NCBI GenBank assembly: GCA_949289565.1
Contig: CASEOO010000017.1
Coordinates: 1 to 62,710 of the forward strand
Source: an uncultured Bacteroidales bacterium
GTDB lineage: Bacteria; Bacteroidota; Bacteroidia; Bacteroidales; UBA932
Length of the DNA: 62,710 bases
Direction of reading: 5' to 3'
The first letter of the stretch is position 1. Every line of letters begins with the position of its first letter. This document shows, one piece after another, positions 43,750 to 52,478 of this stretch. The translations under genes and the position numbers were made by a program. The notes beneath the pieces are model-generated. The model ran no database searches. It saw only the letters and a program-made list of their open reading frames with translations, and was not told where the DNA came from.

Positions 43750-44625
43750 ATGAGCGACGTATTGGAAGAAATTACACCGCTTTCTGAGAAAGACTGCTTT
43801 CATGTAGTGGACAGGCACAAATCTGAATTCACGTACCCTCTGCATCAGCATCGGGAATATGAATTGAATTTCGTGGAAAATGCAGCAGGCGTCAAACGCA
43901 TAGTAGGAGACAGTGTCGAAGTCATCGGAAATTATGACCTGGTCCTGATATGTTCGGAGAACCTCGAACATGTCTGGGATAACGGCGGCTGTACTTCACA
44001 CGATATCCGGGAAGTGACCATACAGTTTTCACCGGACCTTCTGTCTGGAAGTCTCATGTCGAAGAATCAGTTCGGCTCTATAGTGAAAATGTTCCGCGAT
44101 GCAGATCACGGACTGTCGTTTTCACAGCACACCATTATGAAAATATACTCCGCTATAGATGGCCTGGCGTCTGAACCTGAGGGTTTTATGAGATTTCTCA
44201 AATTTTTGAAAATTCTTTATGACTTGTCTCTCAGCGACTACAGAATATTGGCCAGCAGCTCTTTCTCACATGCCGAGAGAAATCCCGAGAGCCGCAGGGT
44301 GCAGAAAGTGAAGCAGTATATCAACGACCACTATACAGAGGCTCTCAGACTGGACGATCTTGCAGGGCTGGCAGGCATGACACCTACTTCTTTCAGCAGG
44401 TTTTTCAAACTCAGGACAGGGAAATCGCTCTCTGACTATGTGCTGGACATCAGGCTGGGAAATGCCGCCAGGGCGCTGGTCGACTCCACCAGGAATATTT
44501 CCGAAATATGTTTTGAATGCGGGTTCAACAACCTTTCGAACTTCAACCGCATTTTCAAGGCGCGCCGTGGCGTCACCCCGAAAGAGTTCCGCGCCATGTA
44601 CAAGAAAAACAAGGTGATTGTATAG
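43750..44625 (+). CDS. AraC-family transcriptional regulator of the mannan locus
   Basis: The 291-residue protein has an N-terminal cupin-like sugar-sensing domain (YPLHQHREYELNFV, DLVLICSENLEHVW; about residues 20-110), a helical linker, and a C-terminal double helix-turn-helix (LRLDDLAGLAGMTPTSFSRFFKLRTG, then ISEICFECGFNNLSNFNRIFKARRGVTPKEFR; about 195-285). It sits between the divergent epimerase gene and the CE7-susC operon, so it probably controls both in response to a mannose-containing sugar. Bacteroides loci for beta-mannan more often use hybrid two-component or sigma/anti-sigma regulators; none is here. Confidence 0.9.
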   Translation: MSDVLEEITPLSEKDCFHVVDRHKSEFTYPLHQHREYELNFVENAAGVKRIVGDSVEVIGNYDLVLICSENLEHVWDNGGCTSHDIREVTIQFSPDLLSGSLMSKNQFGSIVKMFRDADHGLSFSQHTIMKIYSAIDGLASEPEGFMRFLKFLKILYDLSLSDYRILASSSFSHAERNPESRRVQKVKQYINDHYTEALRLDDLAGLAGMTPTSFSRFFKLRTGKSLSDYVLDIRLGNAARALVDSTRNISEICFECGFNNLSNFNRIFKARRGVTPKEFRAMYKKNKVIV

Positions 44626-44692
44626 CAAATGTTTTCTTGTATGCATGATTCGGAAGATTGATGTTAAAGTATTATTATTGGATAATTAAGTA

Positions 44693-44724
44693 TTTGTTTA
44701 CCCTCATCAGCCTCAGTACCTTTG
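44693..44724 (+). promoter_or_regulatory. Consensus promoter of the mannan operon
   Basis: TTTG (44693-44696), 20 nt, TACCTTTG (44717-44724) is an exact Bacteroidetes promoter, 29 bp before the CE7 gene. No comparable element precedes susC, so transcription of the long operon probably starts here. Confidence 0.75.
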
Positions 44725-44753
44725 CGTCGTTAACCATATAAAATGACGCTGGA

Positions 44754-46058
44754 ATGAAAATCAAATCTTTGTCCCTTATAATATTGACGGCTTTTGTCAT
44801 TATTTCCAGGGGAAATGCCAGAAATGCGGACACCAGTCTCGTGAATGAATGTGTGACAGCTGAGGTCTTGCTTGAAAATGACTGGATGTATGCTTCCTGT
44901 GAGGATGCCGTGCTCCGTGTGGCAGTTAATGCCACTGACGGAGCTTTATCGAAAGAGATAACACTGTCTGTGCTTACTGACCAGGGTGAAGGTGTCCTGA
45001 CCATAAAAAAGGGACTGAAGTCCGCTTCAGATACTCTTGCTTTCCGCTTCAGGCTCTCCCCTGGTTTCTATAAAGCAGTTCTGTCGGTGATGGATAGAGG
45101 TGCGCAGGAAACTCCAGGCACTGCCGGCGGCCAGGTGCTGCGGACTTTCAATATAGGGTGCGACCCTGAAAAGATCATATCGCCGCAGGATAAGCCGGAA
45201 GATTTCGACACATTTTGGAAAGAAAGTCTGGAAGAGCTCGCCGAAATCGAGCCTGAGTACAAGTTGGCTCTTATTCCCGAACGTTCAAATGATATCCGCA
45301 GAACATATCGCGTAGACATGAAATCTTTCGGAGGAGAAGATATTTCAGGCATTTATATAGAGCCTGTGAAAGACGGAAAATATCCTGTATTTATCAATTA
45401 TATGGGTTATGGGGCCACAGTGTGGTACAACGACCCTTCAGCCCGTCCAGAAGCGGTGGAGTTCACACTCTGCGTCCGGAATCAGGGGCTGAACCGGAAA
45501 CCTGGAGAAAAGGATGACTGGGTGGTCAGGGGGCTGGCCGACAAGAATACATATTACTACAGAGGCGCCTTCATGGATGTGGTCAGGGCCATAGATTTCG
45601 TGGCATCCCGCGAAAAGGTGGATACTTCCATGATCTTTGCCGAAGGCGGAAGCCAGGGAGGAGCCTTCACCCTTGTCTCCGCTTCTCTGGACCGCAGAAT
45701 CAAGGGTATAGCGCCGTTTGTGCCTTTCCTTTCTGATTTTCCGGATTATTTCAGAATAGCGCATTGGCCTGCCGAACCTGTGCTGGCAGAGGCGGAGAGG
45801 CTGGGAATCAGCGAAGAAGATCTTTACAGGACTCTTTCATATTTTGATATCAAGAACTTTACTGACAGAATAACCTGTCCGGTGCTGATGGGCTTCGGCC
45901 TGCAGGATGATGTGTGTCCTCCGCATACGAATTTTTCAGGGTACAACATGATATCAGCCCCGAAGAGCTATATCACATTCCCCCTGTCGGGGCATCATGT
46001 CGAGACCGAGAGCGGATGGTGGATAGCGAGGGATGCATTTTTTGGGAAACAGCTCTAA
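44754..46058 (+). CDS. CE7-like acetyl esterase
   Basis: The 434-residue exported protein has a signal peptide (SLIILTAFVIISRGNA), an Ig-like N-terminal domain (about 25-130), and an alpha/beta-hydrolase of the acetyl-xylan esterase/cephalosporin-C deacetylase family. Catalytic residues are Ser300 in GGSQGG, Asp385/386 in LQDDVCPPH and His414 in SGHHVE; YMGYGATVWY and RNQGLNRKPGEKDDW match the oxyanion and lid regions. Given its place as first gene of the operon, it most likely removes acetyl groups from glucomannan or galactoglucomannan, exposing the backbone. susC follows after 44 bp. Confidence 0.88.
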   Translation: MKIKSLSLIILTAFVIISRGNARNADTSLVNECVTAEVLLENDWMYASCEDAVLRVAVNATDGALSKEITLSVLTDQGEGVLTIKKGLKSASDTLAFRFRLSPGFYKAVLSVMDRGAQETPGTAGGQVLRTFNIGCDPEKIISPQDKPEDFDTFWKESLEELAEIEPEYKLALIPERSNDIRRTYRVDMKSFGGEDISGIYIEPVKDGKYPVFINYMGYGATVWYNDPSARPEAVEFTLCVRNQGLNRKPGEKDDWVVRGLADKNTYYYRGAFMDVVRAIDFVASREKVDTSMIFAEGGSQGGAFTLVSASLDRRIKGIAPFVPFLSDFPDYFRIAHWPAEPVLAEAERLGISEEDLYRTLSYFDIKNFTDRITCPVLMGFGLQDDVCPPHTNFSGYNMISAPKSYITFPLSGHHVETESGWWIARDAFFGKQL

Positions 46059-46102
46059 TGAAACATAAATAATCCTGAATATTAACACTAAAAAACAACA
46101 CA

Positions 46103-49100
46103 ATGAGAAGAAAATTGTTTGCTTGCATGGCATTGCTCTTCTTCTTTTTCCTGCCGATGGCGGCTCAGGAGAAAGTCACTGTGTCCGGTAAAGTCCTGGA
46201 TGAAGCCGGGGTGCCGGTGATAGGGGCGAGTGTCATAGAAGACGGGACCCAGAATGGAGCCATCACAGATCTGGACGGAAATTATATCCTGGAGGTCAGC
46301 GCAGGTTCTTCCCTGACAGTATCATCCATAGGATATAAGGACGTGAATATCGTATTGCTTGACGACCAGACTGTCTATAACATCACTATGGCCGAAGACA
46401 GCCAGCTCCTGGATGAGGTCGTAGTAGTCGGATATGGCACCATGAAGAGAAGCGACCTTTCCGGAGCTTCCGTTTCAGTGAGCGAGGAGTCTCTCAGAGG
46501 ATCCGTGATTTCTTCACTTGACCAGTCTCTCCAGGGAAGGGCGGCAGGTGTGACAGCCGTGACCACTTCAGGTGCTCCTGGCTCGTCGTCATCCATACGT
46601 GTCCGCGGCCAGGCTACAATAAACGCCAATGCCGAGCCTTTGTATGTCATTGATGGAGTCATAGTCCAGGGTGGTGGAAACTCTGGCGCTGATTTCGGTC
46701 TGGGTGACGCCCTCGGAAACGGAAAGGTGTCCACCATCTCTCCTCTGTCCACCATCAACCCGGCCGATATCGTGAGCATGGAAATCCTGAAAGATGCGTC
46801 TGCTACCGCTATCTATGGCGCACAGGGCGCCAATGGCGTCGTCATCATCACCACCAAGCGGGGAAAAGCCGGCGAGGCGAAAATATCATATGACGGAATG
46901 TTCGCAGTATCCCAGCAGAACAAACGGCTGGATATGATGAATCTGAGGGAATATGCCGCATTCTACAATGATCTGGCGACAGTGGGTGAGATGTCCGATC
47001 CAAGCGACACTTATTCTGACTTGTCCATTCTGGGCGAGGGCACGAACTGGCAGGATGCCATCTTCCGCACTGCTTTTCAGCATCAGCACCAGCTTTCGGT
47101 TTCCGGTGGTACCGAGAAGGTGCAGTACTATGTGTCAGGTTCATACATGGACCAGCAGGGTACCATCATAGGAAGTAATTTCGACCGTTTCAGCGTGCGT
47201 ACAAACATTGATGCCCAGCTGAAAAGGTGGATCAAGCTGGGGCTTTCAGCTACATTTGCAACCACAAATGATGACCTGAAACTGGCGGATTCGAACTCCG
47301 GTCTGATCTATTATTCCCTGACCACGCGTCCTGACATTCCTATCTATGACCTGGACGGAAATTATGCCACCATAGTGGATGAACACAATCTGAATCCGAA
47401 CCCTATAGGAATAGCCATGGAAGATGACATACTGCTGAACCGTCAGAAACTCACTGGAAATATCTTCGCAGACATCACTCCTGTAAAACATCTGGTATGG
47501 CGTGTGGAACTCGGCTATGACCTGAGCTGGAGCAAGGCTGAGCGTTACAAACCTATGCTCGACTTCGGAAACTGGACCAGGGATACGAACGAGAGCAGCA
47601 TACAGAACAACAAAAGCATATTCTGGCAGCTGAAGAATTATCTGACATATTCGAATACATGGGGAAAGCACAGCCTTACTGCCATGGTGGGCCACGAAAT
47701 GTGGGCTTCGGACTATGAATATGCCAGTGTATTCAATACTTCGCTTCCTTCCGATGCAGTCCATAATCCTGCACTTGGTACAGGCACACCGAGAATTTCA
47801 TCAGGTTTCGGCAGTTCGTCCATGGCTTCTGTCTTCACACGTGAGACATACAACTACGACAACCGTTATCTGCTGACTTACACTTTCCGTTATGACGGAT
47901 CTTCGAATTTCGGCCCTGAAAACAGATGGGCAGGCTTCCACTCCGCAGCTGCATCATGGCGATTCTCGAACGAGAAATTCTTCGAAGGCCTGAAAGATGT
48001 CATCAGCAACGGAAAATTCCGCGTTGGCTGGGGACAGACAGGCAACGCCAACATCGGAGGCTACGCCTGGGGAGCATCCATAGGCAGAATGCCTACCGGT
48101 CTGGGCATGGGCTACAAGCCGTCCAATATCCCAAATACTGCCATAAGGTGGGAATCCCAGGAGCAGTGGAACGTGGGTCTCGACCTCGGTTTCTTTCAGG
48201 ACAGGCTGAACCTCATCGTCGACGCCTATATCAAGCGCTCGAATGACATGCTCATGTCCATGCAGCTTCCGTCATATATGGGAACTACCGGAAACGGCTC
48301 TTCAGTTCTCGGGGCTCCTAAAGGAAACTATGGAAGCATAGAGAACAGGGGTATTGAAATCACTCTCGACGGGCATCCTTTCGTGGGCAAGTTCCAGTGG
48401 GACTCGAATTTCCAGATTTCATTCAACAGGAACAAGCTTCTTTCCCTCGAAGGGACGCAGAATGCTTCCCTGGTCGGCTACGGACAGTACAACGACGTGG
48501 TCTGCCTCTCATCCATAGGCGAGTCCCTTTACAATTTCTACGGCTATGAAGTGGAAGGAGTGTATGAGTCTCTGGAAGATCTCCAGAACTCTCCAAAGCC
48601 AGCCAAATATCCTGTTGACGGAAAGACATTCAACAAGACGAACACAGTATGGGTCGGTGACATCAAGTACAAGGACCAGCCTACAGTGGACACTGACGGT
48701 GACGGAATCCCGGACCAGGGTGACGGGGTCATCGACGAGAACGACCGCACGAACCTCGGTTCCCCTCTTCCCCTTTTCACTTTCGGATGGACGAACACAT
48801 TCAGGTATTGGAATTTCGACCTGAGCATCTTCCTGAACGGATCCTACGGGAACAAGGTGCTGAATTACAACTCCATAGTGCTGACTCACATGAACAGCCC
48901 GTGGATGAACCAGCTGAATTCAGTCAATGACAGGGCGAAACTCGTTCCTATTGATCCGGACAAGACTTACGAGAGCGGAGCCTGGTACGATGATATCACA
49001 AACGTGAAGGTCGCAAATTCCGGGACCAAGACTCCGAGGGCTTCCATCAACGACCCTAATGACAACGACCGCATGAGCTCACGGTATGTCGAGGACGGCT

Positions 49101-49348
49101 CTTATCTGCGTATAAAGAACCTCACTCTCGGGTATACTTTCCCGAAGAAACTGCTGGAAAAGGCCAGGATAGAGAATCTGCGCATCTACTGCAACATCCA
49201 GAACATCTACACTTTCACCAGATACACCGGCTATGATCCGGAAATCGGAGCCAGCACCCAGGATGCCACGGGACTCACATATGGTATCGACAACGGCCGT
49301 TACCCGAGCCCTACTACATATTCCATAGGTCTTAACATCACTTTCTAA
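46103..49348 (+). CDS. SusC/RagA-type TonB-dependent transporter
   Basis: The 1081-residue outer-membrane protein has a signal peptide (ending PMAAQ), a carboxypeptidase-like regulatory domain (about 25-105, VSGKVLDEAGVPVIGASV), the SusC linker LLDEVVVVGYGTMKRSDLSG, a plug domain (GRAAGVTAV, VDGVIVQGG, VEILKDASATAIYG-like) and a 22-strand barrel ending TYSIGLNITF with a terminal Phe. There is no STN domain, so it uses ordinary TonB energisation and is not a sigma-factor transducer. Together with the SusD-like protein 17 bp downstream it forms the pedal-bin oligosaccharide importer, here predicted for manno-oligosaccharides. Confidence 0.96.
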   Translation: MRRKLFACMALLFFFFLPMAAQEKVTVSGKVLDEAGVPVIGASVIEDGTQNGAITDLDGNYILEVSAGSSLTVSSIGYKDVNIVLLDDQTVYNITMAEDSQLLDEVVVVGYGTMKRSDLSGASVSVSEESLRGSVISSLDQSLQGRAAGVTAVTTSGAPGSSSSIRVRGQATINANAEPLYVIDGVIVQGGGNSGADFGLGDALGNGKVSTISPLSTINPADIVSMEILKDASATAIYGAQGANGVVIITTKRGKAGEAKISYDGMFAVSQQNKRLDMMNLREYAAFYNDLATVGEMSDPSDTYSDLSILGEGTNWQDAIFRTAFQHQHQLSVSGGTEKVQYYVSGSYMDQQGTIIGSNFDRFSVRTNIDAQLKRWIKLGLSATFATTNDDLKLADSNSGLIYYSLTTRPDIPIYDLDGNYATIVDEHNLNPNPIGIAMEDDILLNRQKLTGNIFADITPVKHLVWRVELGYDLSWSKAERYKPMLDFGNWTRDTNESSIQNNKSIFWQLKNYLTYSNTWGKHSLTAMVGHEMWASDYEYASVFNTSLPSDAVHNPALGTGTPRISSGFGSSSMASVFTRETYNYDNRYLLTYTFRYDGSSNFGPENRWAGFHSAAASWRFSNEKFFEGLKDVISNGKFRVGWGQTGNANIGGYAWGASIGRMPTGLGMGYKPSNIPNTAIRWESQEQWNVGLDLGFFQDRLNLIVDAYIKRSNDMLMSMQLPSYMGTTGNGSSVLGAPKGNYGSIENRGIEITLDGHPFVGKFQWDSNFQISFNRNKLLSLEGTQNASLVGYGQYNDVVCLSSIGESLYNFYGYEVEGVYESLEDLQNSPKPAKYPVDGKTFNKTNTVWVGDIKYKDQPTVDTDGDGIPDQGDGVIDENDRTNLGSPLPLFTFGWTNTFRYWNFDLSIFLNGSYGNKVLNYNSIVLTHMNSPWMNQLNSVNDRAKLVPIDPDKTYESGAWYDDITNVKVANSGTKTPRASINDPNDNDRMSSRYVEDGSYLRIKNLTLGYTFPKKLLEKARIENLRIYCNIQNIYTFTRYTGYDPEIGASTQDATGLTYGIDNGRYPSPTTYSIGLNITF

Positions 49349-49365
49349 TTTAAATCAGGAACAAA

Positions 49366-51114
49366 ATGAAATACAATATAATCAAAATTGCGCTCGCAGG
49401 CGTTCTGCTCTCAGGCATGGTTTCCTGCAGCGACTTCCTGAACCGGCCCACAGTCGACACCTACAACGTGGACAACTTCTACGAGAATGACGAGCAGTGC
49501 ATCCAGGGAGTGAACTATCTGTACAATTCCCCATGGTTTGATTTCCTCAGAGGTTTCCTCTGGGTCGGGGAAGTGATGTCTGGGAATCTGTACATGGGAG
49601 AAAGCCAGTATCTTGACCTCTCAGTCAACGGCACTGACGCCGATCTGGTGTCCATGTCGAACTCTCTCTGGTCAGTCAACGGCCATGCCAACACCGTAAT
49701 ACGGAATATCCGCAACTCCGAAGGCCCTTCACAGGCTGTCAAGAATCAATGCATAGGCGAGGCCCTGACATGGAAAGCCTTCTCGTATTTCTTCCTCGTG
49801 AGGATATTCGGAGAAGTCCCAATCATCCACGACAATCTCGCTATCCTGAATTCAGGAGAATACAACAATGTCTATAAGGCCACAAGGGCCAATGTCTACG
49901 AATACATCATCATGACACTCGAAAAGGCCATGGAGCTCCTTCCGAAGTCAGGAGCCAATGCCGAAGGCCGTATCGACTACTATGCCGCAGAAGCCCTTCT
50001 CGCGAAGGTATATCTGACCAAGGCAGGCCTTTCCGGCCAGCTCAATGCCGACGATATGGACAAGGCGGCCCGATATGCCAAGGACGTGATAGACAATTCC
50101 GGCCGTGATCTGATGGAGACCTATTCGGATATCTTCCGCCTTCAGCACAATATAAACAAGGAGTGCATGATCTCATGGCAGTGGTCTGCAGGACGCGATC
50201 CGTGGACACAGCAGAACGGTTTCCAGCCGGAAATTGCCCTTACCGGTTTCTCTGATTTCGAGGAAAACTGCTGGGGCGGATGGAGAGGCCCTTCAGTGGA
50301 TCTTCAGGATGATTTCGGTGTGGACCCTACGGACAATCCTCAGACAAGACTGAATGAAACCGATGTCAGAAGAAAGGCCACCATGATGATGGCGGGTGAT
50401 ACCTACGATTATTTCTGGACAGACAGGGGCGGATTCGACTATCTCCGGTTCATATACGATGACGGCGAATACGGAAAAGGAGGTCCTAACGGGGAATTCC
50501 AGTCGCCTACAGGAGCGAATGTGGTGAAACACCTGACGGGCCGACAGGCTGATCATGTGGCAGGCCTGGGAGTGTCAGCCATGAGCCAGGCCACTGGCCT
50601 GGCCACCCATCTACTGAGATTTGCAGACGTGCTCCTGATATATGCCGAGGCCATGACAGGAACGATCGGCGAAACCTCGGACCAGTCTGCTCTGGATGCC
50701 ATCAACAGAGTGCACAGACGTGCCGGCTATCCTGAAGAAGATGATTTCAAAGCACCTCTTACCAGGGAGCAGATCTGGAAAGAGCGCCGCCTCGAACTTG
50801 CGCTCGAAGGAGACTACTGGTATGATTTCGTCCGCAGGTCTTATTGGCAGATGGATGAAGTGATAGACGAAGTGAAGAACCAGAGGAGGAACCAGTGGTA
50901 CAATCTCGGTATGGCATATGAGCCGTATTATGAAACAAAGGTCTGGTCAGTGGATGAATCCCAGGTCAGGTACAATACCGATACTCCTGCGCCTAACGTG
51001 ACTGCGGAAAGCTTCACTCTTCCGCTGCCGGCTGAAGACATAGTCTTCAATCCTAATTTGGCGGAGCCGGCTCAGGAAGTGAATGTCAGGGCTTCTTATA
51101 AATACGACTTTTAA
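49366..51114 (+). CDS. SusD/RagB-type outer-membrane lipoprotein
   Basis: The 582-residue lipoprotein (lipobox GMVSC, Cys21) has the SusD helical scaffold: DFLNRPTVDTYNVDNFY, YFFLVRIFGEVPIIHD, AEALLAKVYLTKAGL and the C-terminal ERRLELALEGDYWYDFVRRSYW. It is the lid of the SusC importer and captures oligosaccharides. Length and order match SusD/RagB. It directly follows susC and precedes the two glycan-binding lipoproteins. Confidence 0.96.
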   Translation: MKYNIIKIALAGVLLSGMVSCSDFLNRPTVDTYNVDNFYENDEQCIQGVNYLYNSPWFDFLRGFLWVGEVMSGNLYMGESQYLDLSVNGTDADLVSMSNSLWSVNGHANTVIRNIRNSEGPSQAVKNQCIGEALTWKAFSYFFLVRIFGEVPIIHDNLAILNSGEYNNVYKATRANVYEYIIMTLEKAMELLPKSGANAEGRIDYYAAEALLAKVYLTKAGLSGQLNADDMDKAARYAKDVIDNSGRDLMETYSDIFRLQHNINKECMISWQWSAGRDPWTQQNGFQPEIALTGFSDFEENCWGGWRGPSVDLQDDFGVDPTDNPQTRLNETDVRRKATMMMAGDTYDYFWTDRGGFDYLRFIYDDGEYGKGGPNGEFQSPTGANVVKHLTGRQADHVAGLGVSAMSQATGLATHLLRFADVLLIYAEAMTGTIGETSDQSALDAINRVHRRAGYPEEDDFKAPLTREQIWKERRLELALEGDYWYDFVRRSYWQMDEVIDEVKNQRRNQWYNLGMAYEPYYETKVWSVDESQVRYNTDTPAPNVTAESFTLPLPAEDIVFNPNLAEPAQEVNVRASYKYDF

Positions 51115-51126
51115 CAGCATTGGACT

Positions 51127-52467
51127 ATGAAAAATATGATGATATTGAAGAAAACAGCGGTATTGGCGTCAGCCATTGCCGGTATGGCCATGGCATCCTG
51201 CGAACAACAGCCCGGAAAATACGAGATGTCAGACGGAGTGCCTGAGGTGCGGTATGTGCGTCCGGTGAATGTGGATGCTTCGGATTCGCTTATGACCGGA
51301 GCCTATATGGACAACCAGATATGCATCGTGGGAGAAAATCTGCGCAGCATATATGAACTGTGGTTCAACGACCGCAAGGCCATCCTGAACACAAGTTTCA
51401 TTACGGACAACACTTTGATAGTGACAGTCCCGGGTGAACTTCCGGGAAAGGTGACAAATATGATGTACATGGTGACAGCTTCGAGGGATACCGTGAAATA
51501 TGAATTCAATGTCCTCGTGCCTGCTCCGGTGCTGAATTCGATGTCCTGCGAATATACACCGGCAGGGGAGTCCGCCACTATATACGGGGATTACCTGCTG
51601 GATGATGCAAACCAGCCTCTGGAAATCGTCTTCTCCGGCGATGTCCCTGTGACCGAGATAACTGAGATCACGAAGACGGCAGTGACTTTCGTCATCCCGG
51701 AAGGGGCGGAAGAGGGCGGCATTTCTGTCACTACCGTGAACGGCACATCTTCCAGCGCTTTCCATTATCTGGACAGCAGAGGCTTTCTTTTTGACTTCGA
51801 CGAGGGCGGTACCGGGCTTTCGAATAATGGCTGGCATAACCGTGTCATCCTTTCGGACGAGACATCCTTGACTGGGAATTTTGTCCAGCTGGGAGACGGC
51901 TCTACTCCGCTGCCGGCAGACGGAGGCTGGGTAGATAATTACTATTCATTCGAGTACTGGCCTGGCGTTTACGATGAACCCCTGACTTATCCTGAAGGAC
52001 AGAACGGCATGAAGCTCGATGACCTGGTGGATTTCTCCGACTATGAGAATATGACTCTGAAATTCGAACTCTTCATACCATCCACGAATCCATGGAGCGC
52101 AGGTGCCATGCAGGTCATATTCGCCGGTACAGACAAGGTGACTTATAGCAAAGAAGACATCAAGGACGAGGACGAGAATACGGTGGCAGGAGCGAATAAC
52201 GCATATTTCAACAACAATGTACTTCCTCGTGGAATATACCGTCCATGGACAGAGACAGGGTCGTTCCATACTGATGACAGATGGATCACGGTATCGCTTC
52301 CGATTTCCGAGTTCGTATACGGAAAGGACGGGGCCGTGGCTACAGGCTCTCTGACGGAGACTGATTTTTCAAGTTTGGTCATATTCGTGTCCGGAGGCGG
52401 CATCAACGGTGTTGAATGCACTCCTATTTTCAAGATAGACAATATCCGTGTGGTCCCTAACAGATAA
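51127..52467 (+). CDS. Surface glycan-binding lipoprotein with IPT/TIG domains
   Basis: The 446-residue lipoprotein (lipobox MASC, Cys25, followed by the acidic-tolerant export sequence EQQ) has two IPT/TIG-like beta-sandwiches (about 30-125 and 130-225: DNQICIVGENLRSIYELWFND, YGDYLLDDANQPLEIVFSG). A C-terminal binding domain of about 220 residues starts FLFDFDEGG and contains many Trp/Tyr (YYSFEYWPGVYDEP, FFIPSTNPWSAG-like). This is the glycan-binding surface protein architecture that sits beside SusD in many loci. A beta-mannan ligand is inferred from context. It is 9 bp before the next binding protein. Confidence 0.9.
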   Translation: MKNMMILKKTAVLASAIAGMAMASCEQQPGKYEMSDGVPEVRYVRPVNVDASDSLMTGAYMDNQICIVGENLRSIYELWFNDRKAILNTSFITDNTLIVTVPGELPGKVTNMMYMVTASRDTVKYEFNVLVPAPVLNSMSCEYTPAGESATIYGDYLLDDANQPLEIVFSGDVPVTEITEITKTAVTFVIPEGAEEGGISVTTVNGTSSSAFHYLDSRGFLFDFDEGGTGLSNNGWHNRVILSDETSLTGNFVQLGDGSTPLPADGGWVDNYYSFEYWPGVYDEPLTYPEGQNGMKLDDLVDFSDYENMTLKFELFIPSTNPWSAGAMQVIFAGTDKVTYSKEDIKDEDENTVAGANNAYFNNNVLPRGIYRPWTETGSFHTDDRWITVSLPISEFVYGKDGAVATGSLTETDFSSLVIFVSGGGINGVECTPIFKIDNIRVVPNR

Positions 52468-52478
52468 AATTGAAGATT

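Noticed and set aside
52470..52478. TTG start for the five-IPT lipoprotein
   Set aside because: The ATG at 52479 gives a normal lipoprotein signal (MKRVFDILTVLL) and is the more usual start.
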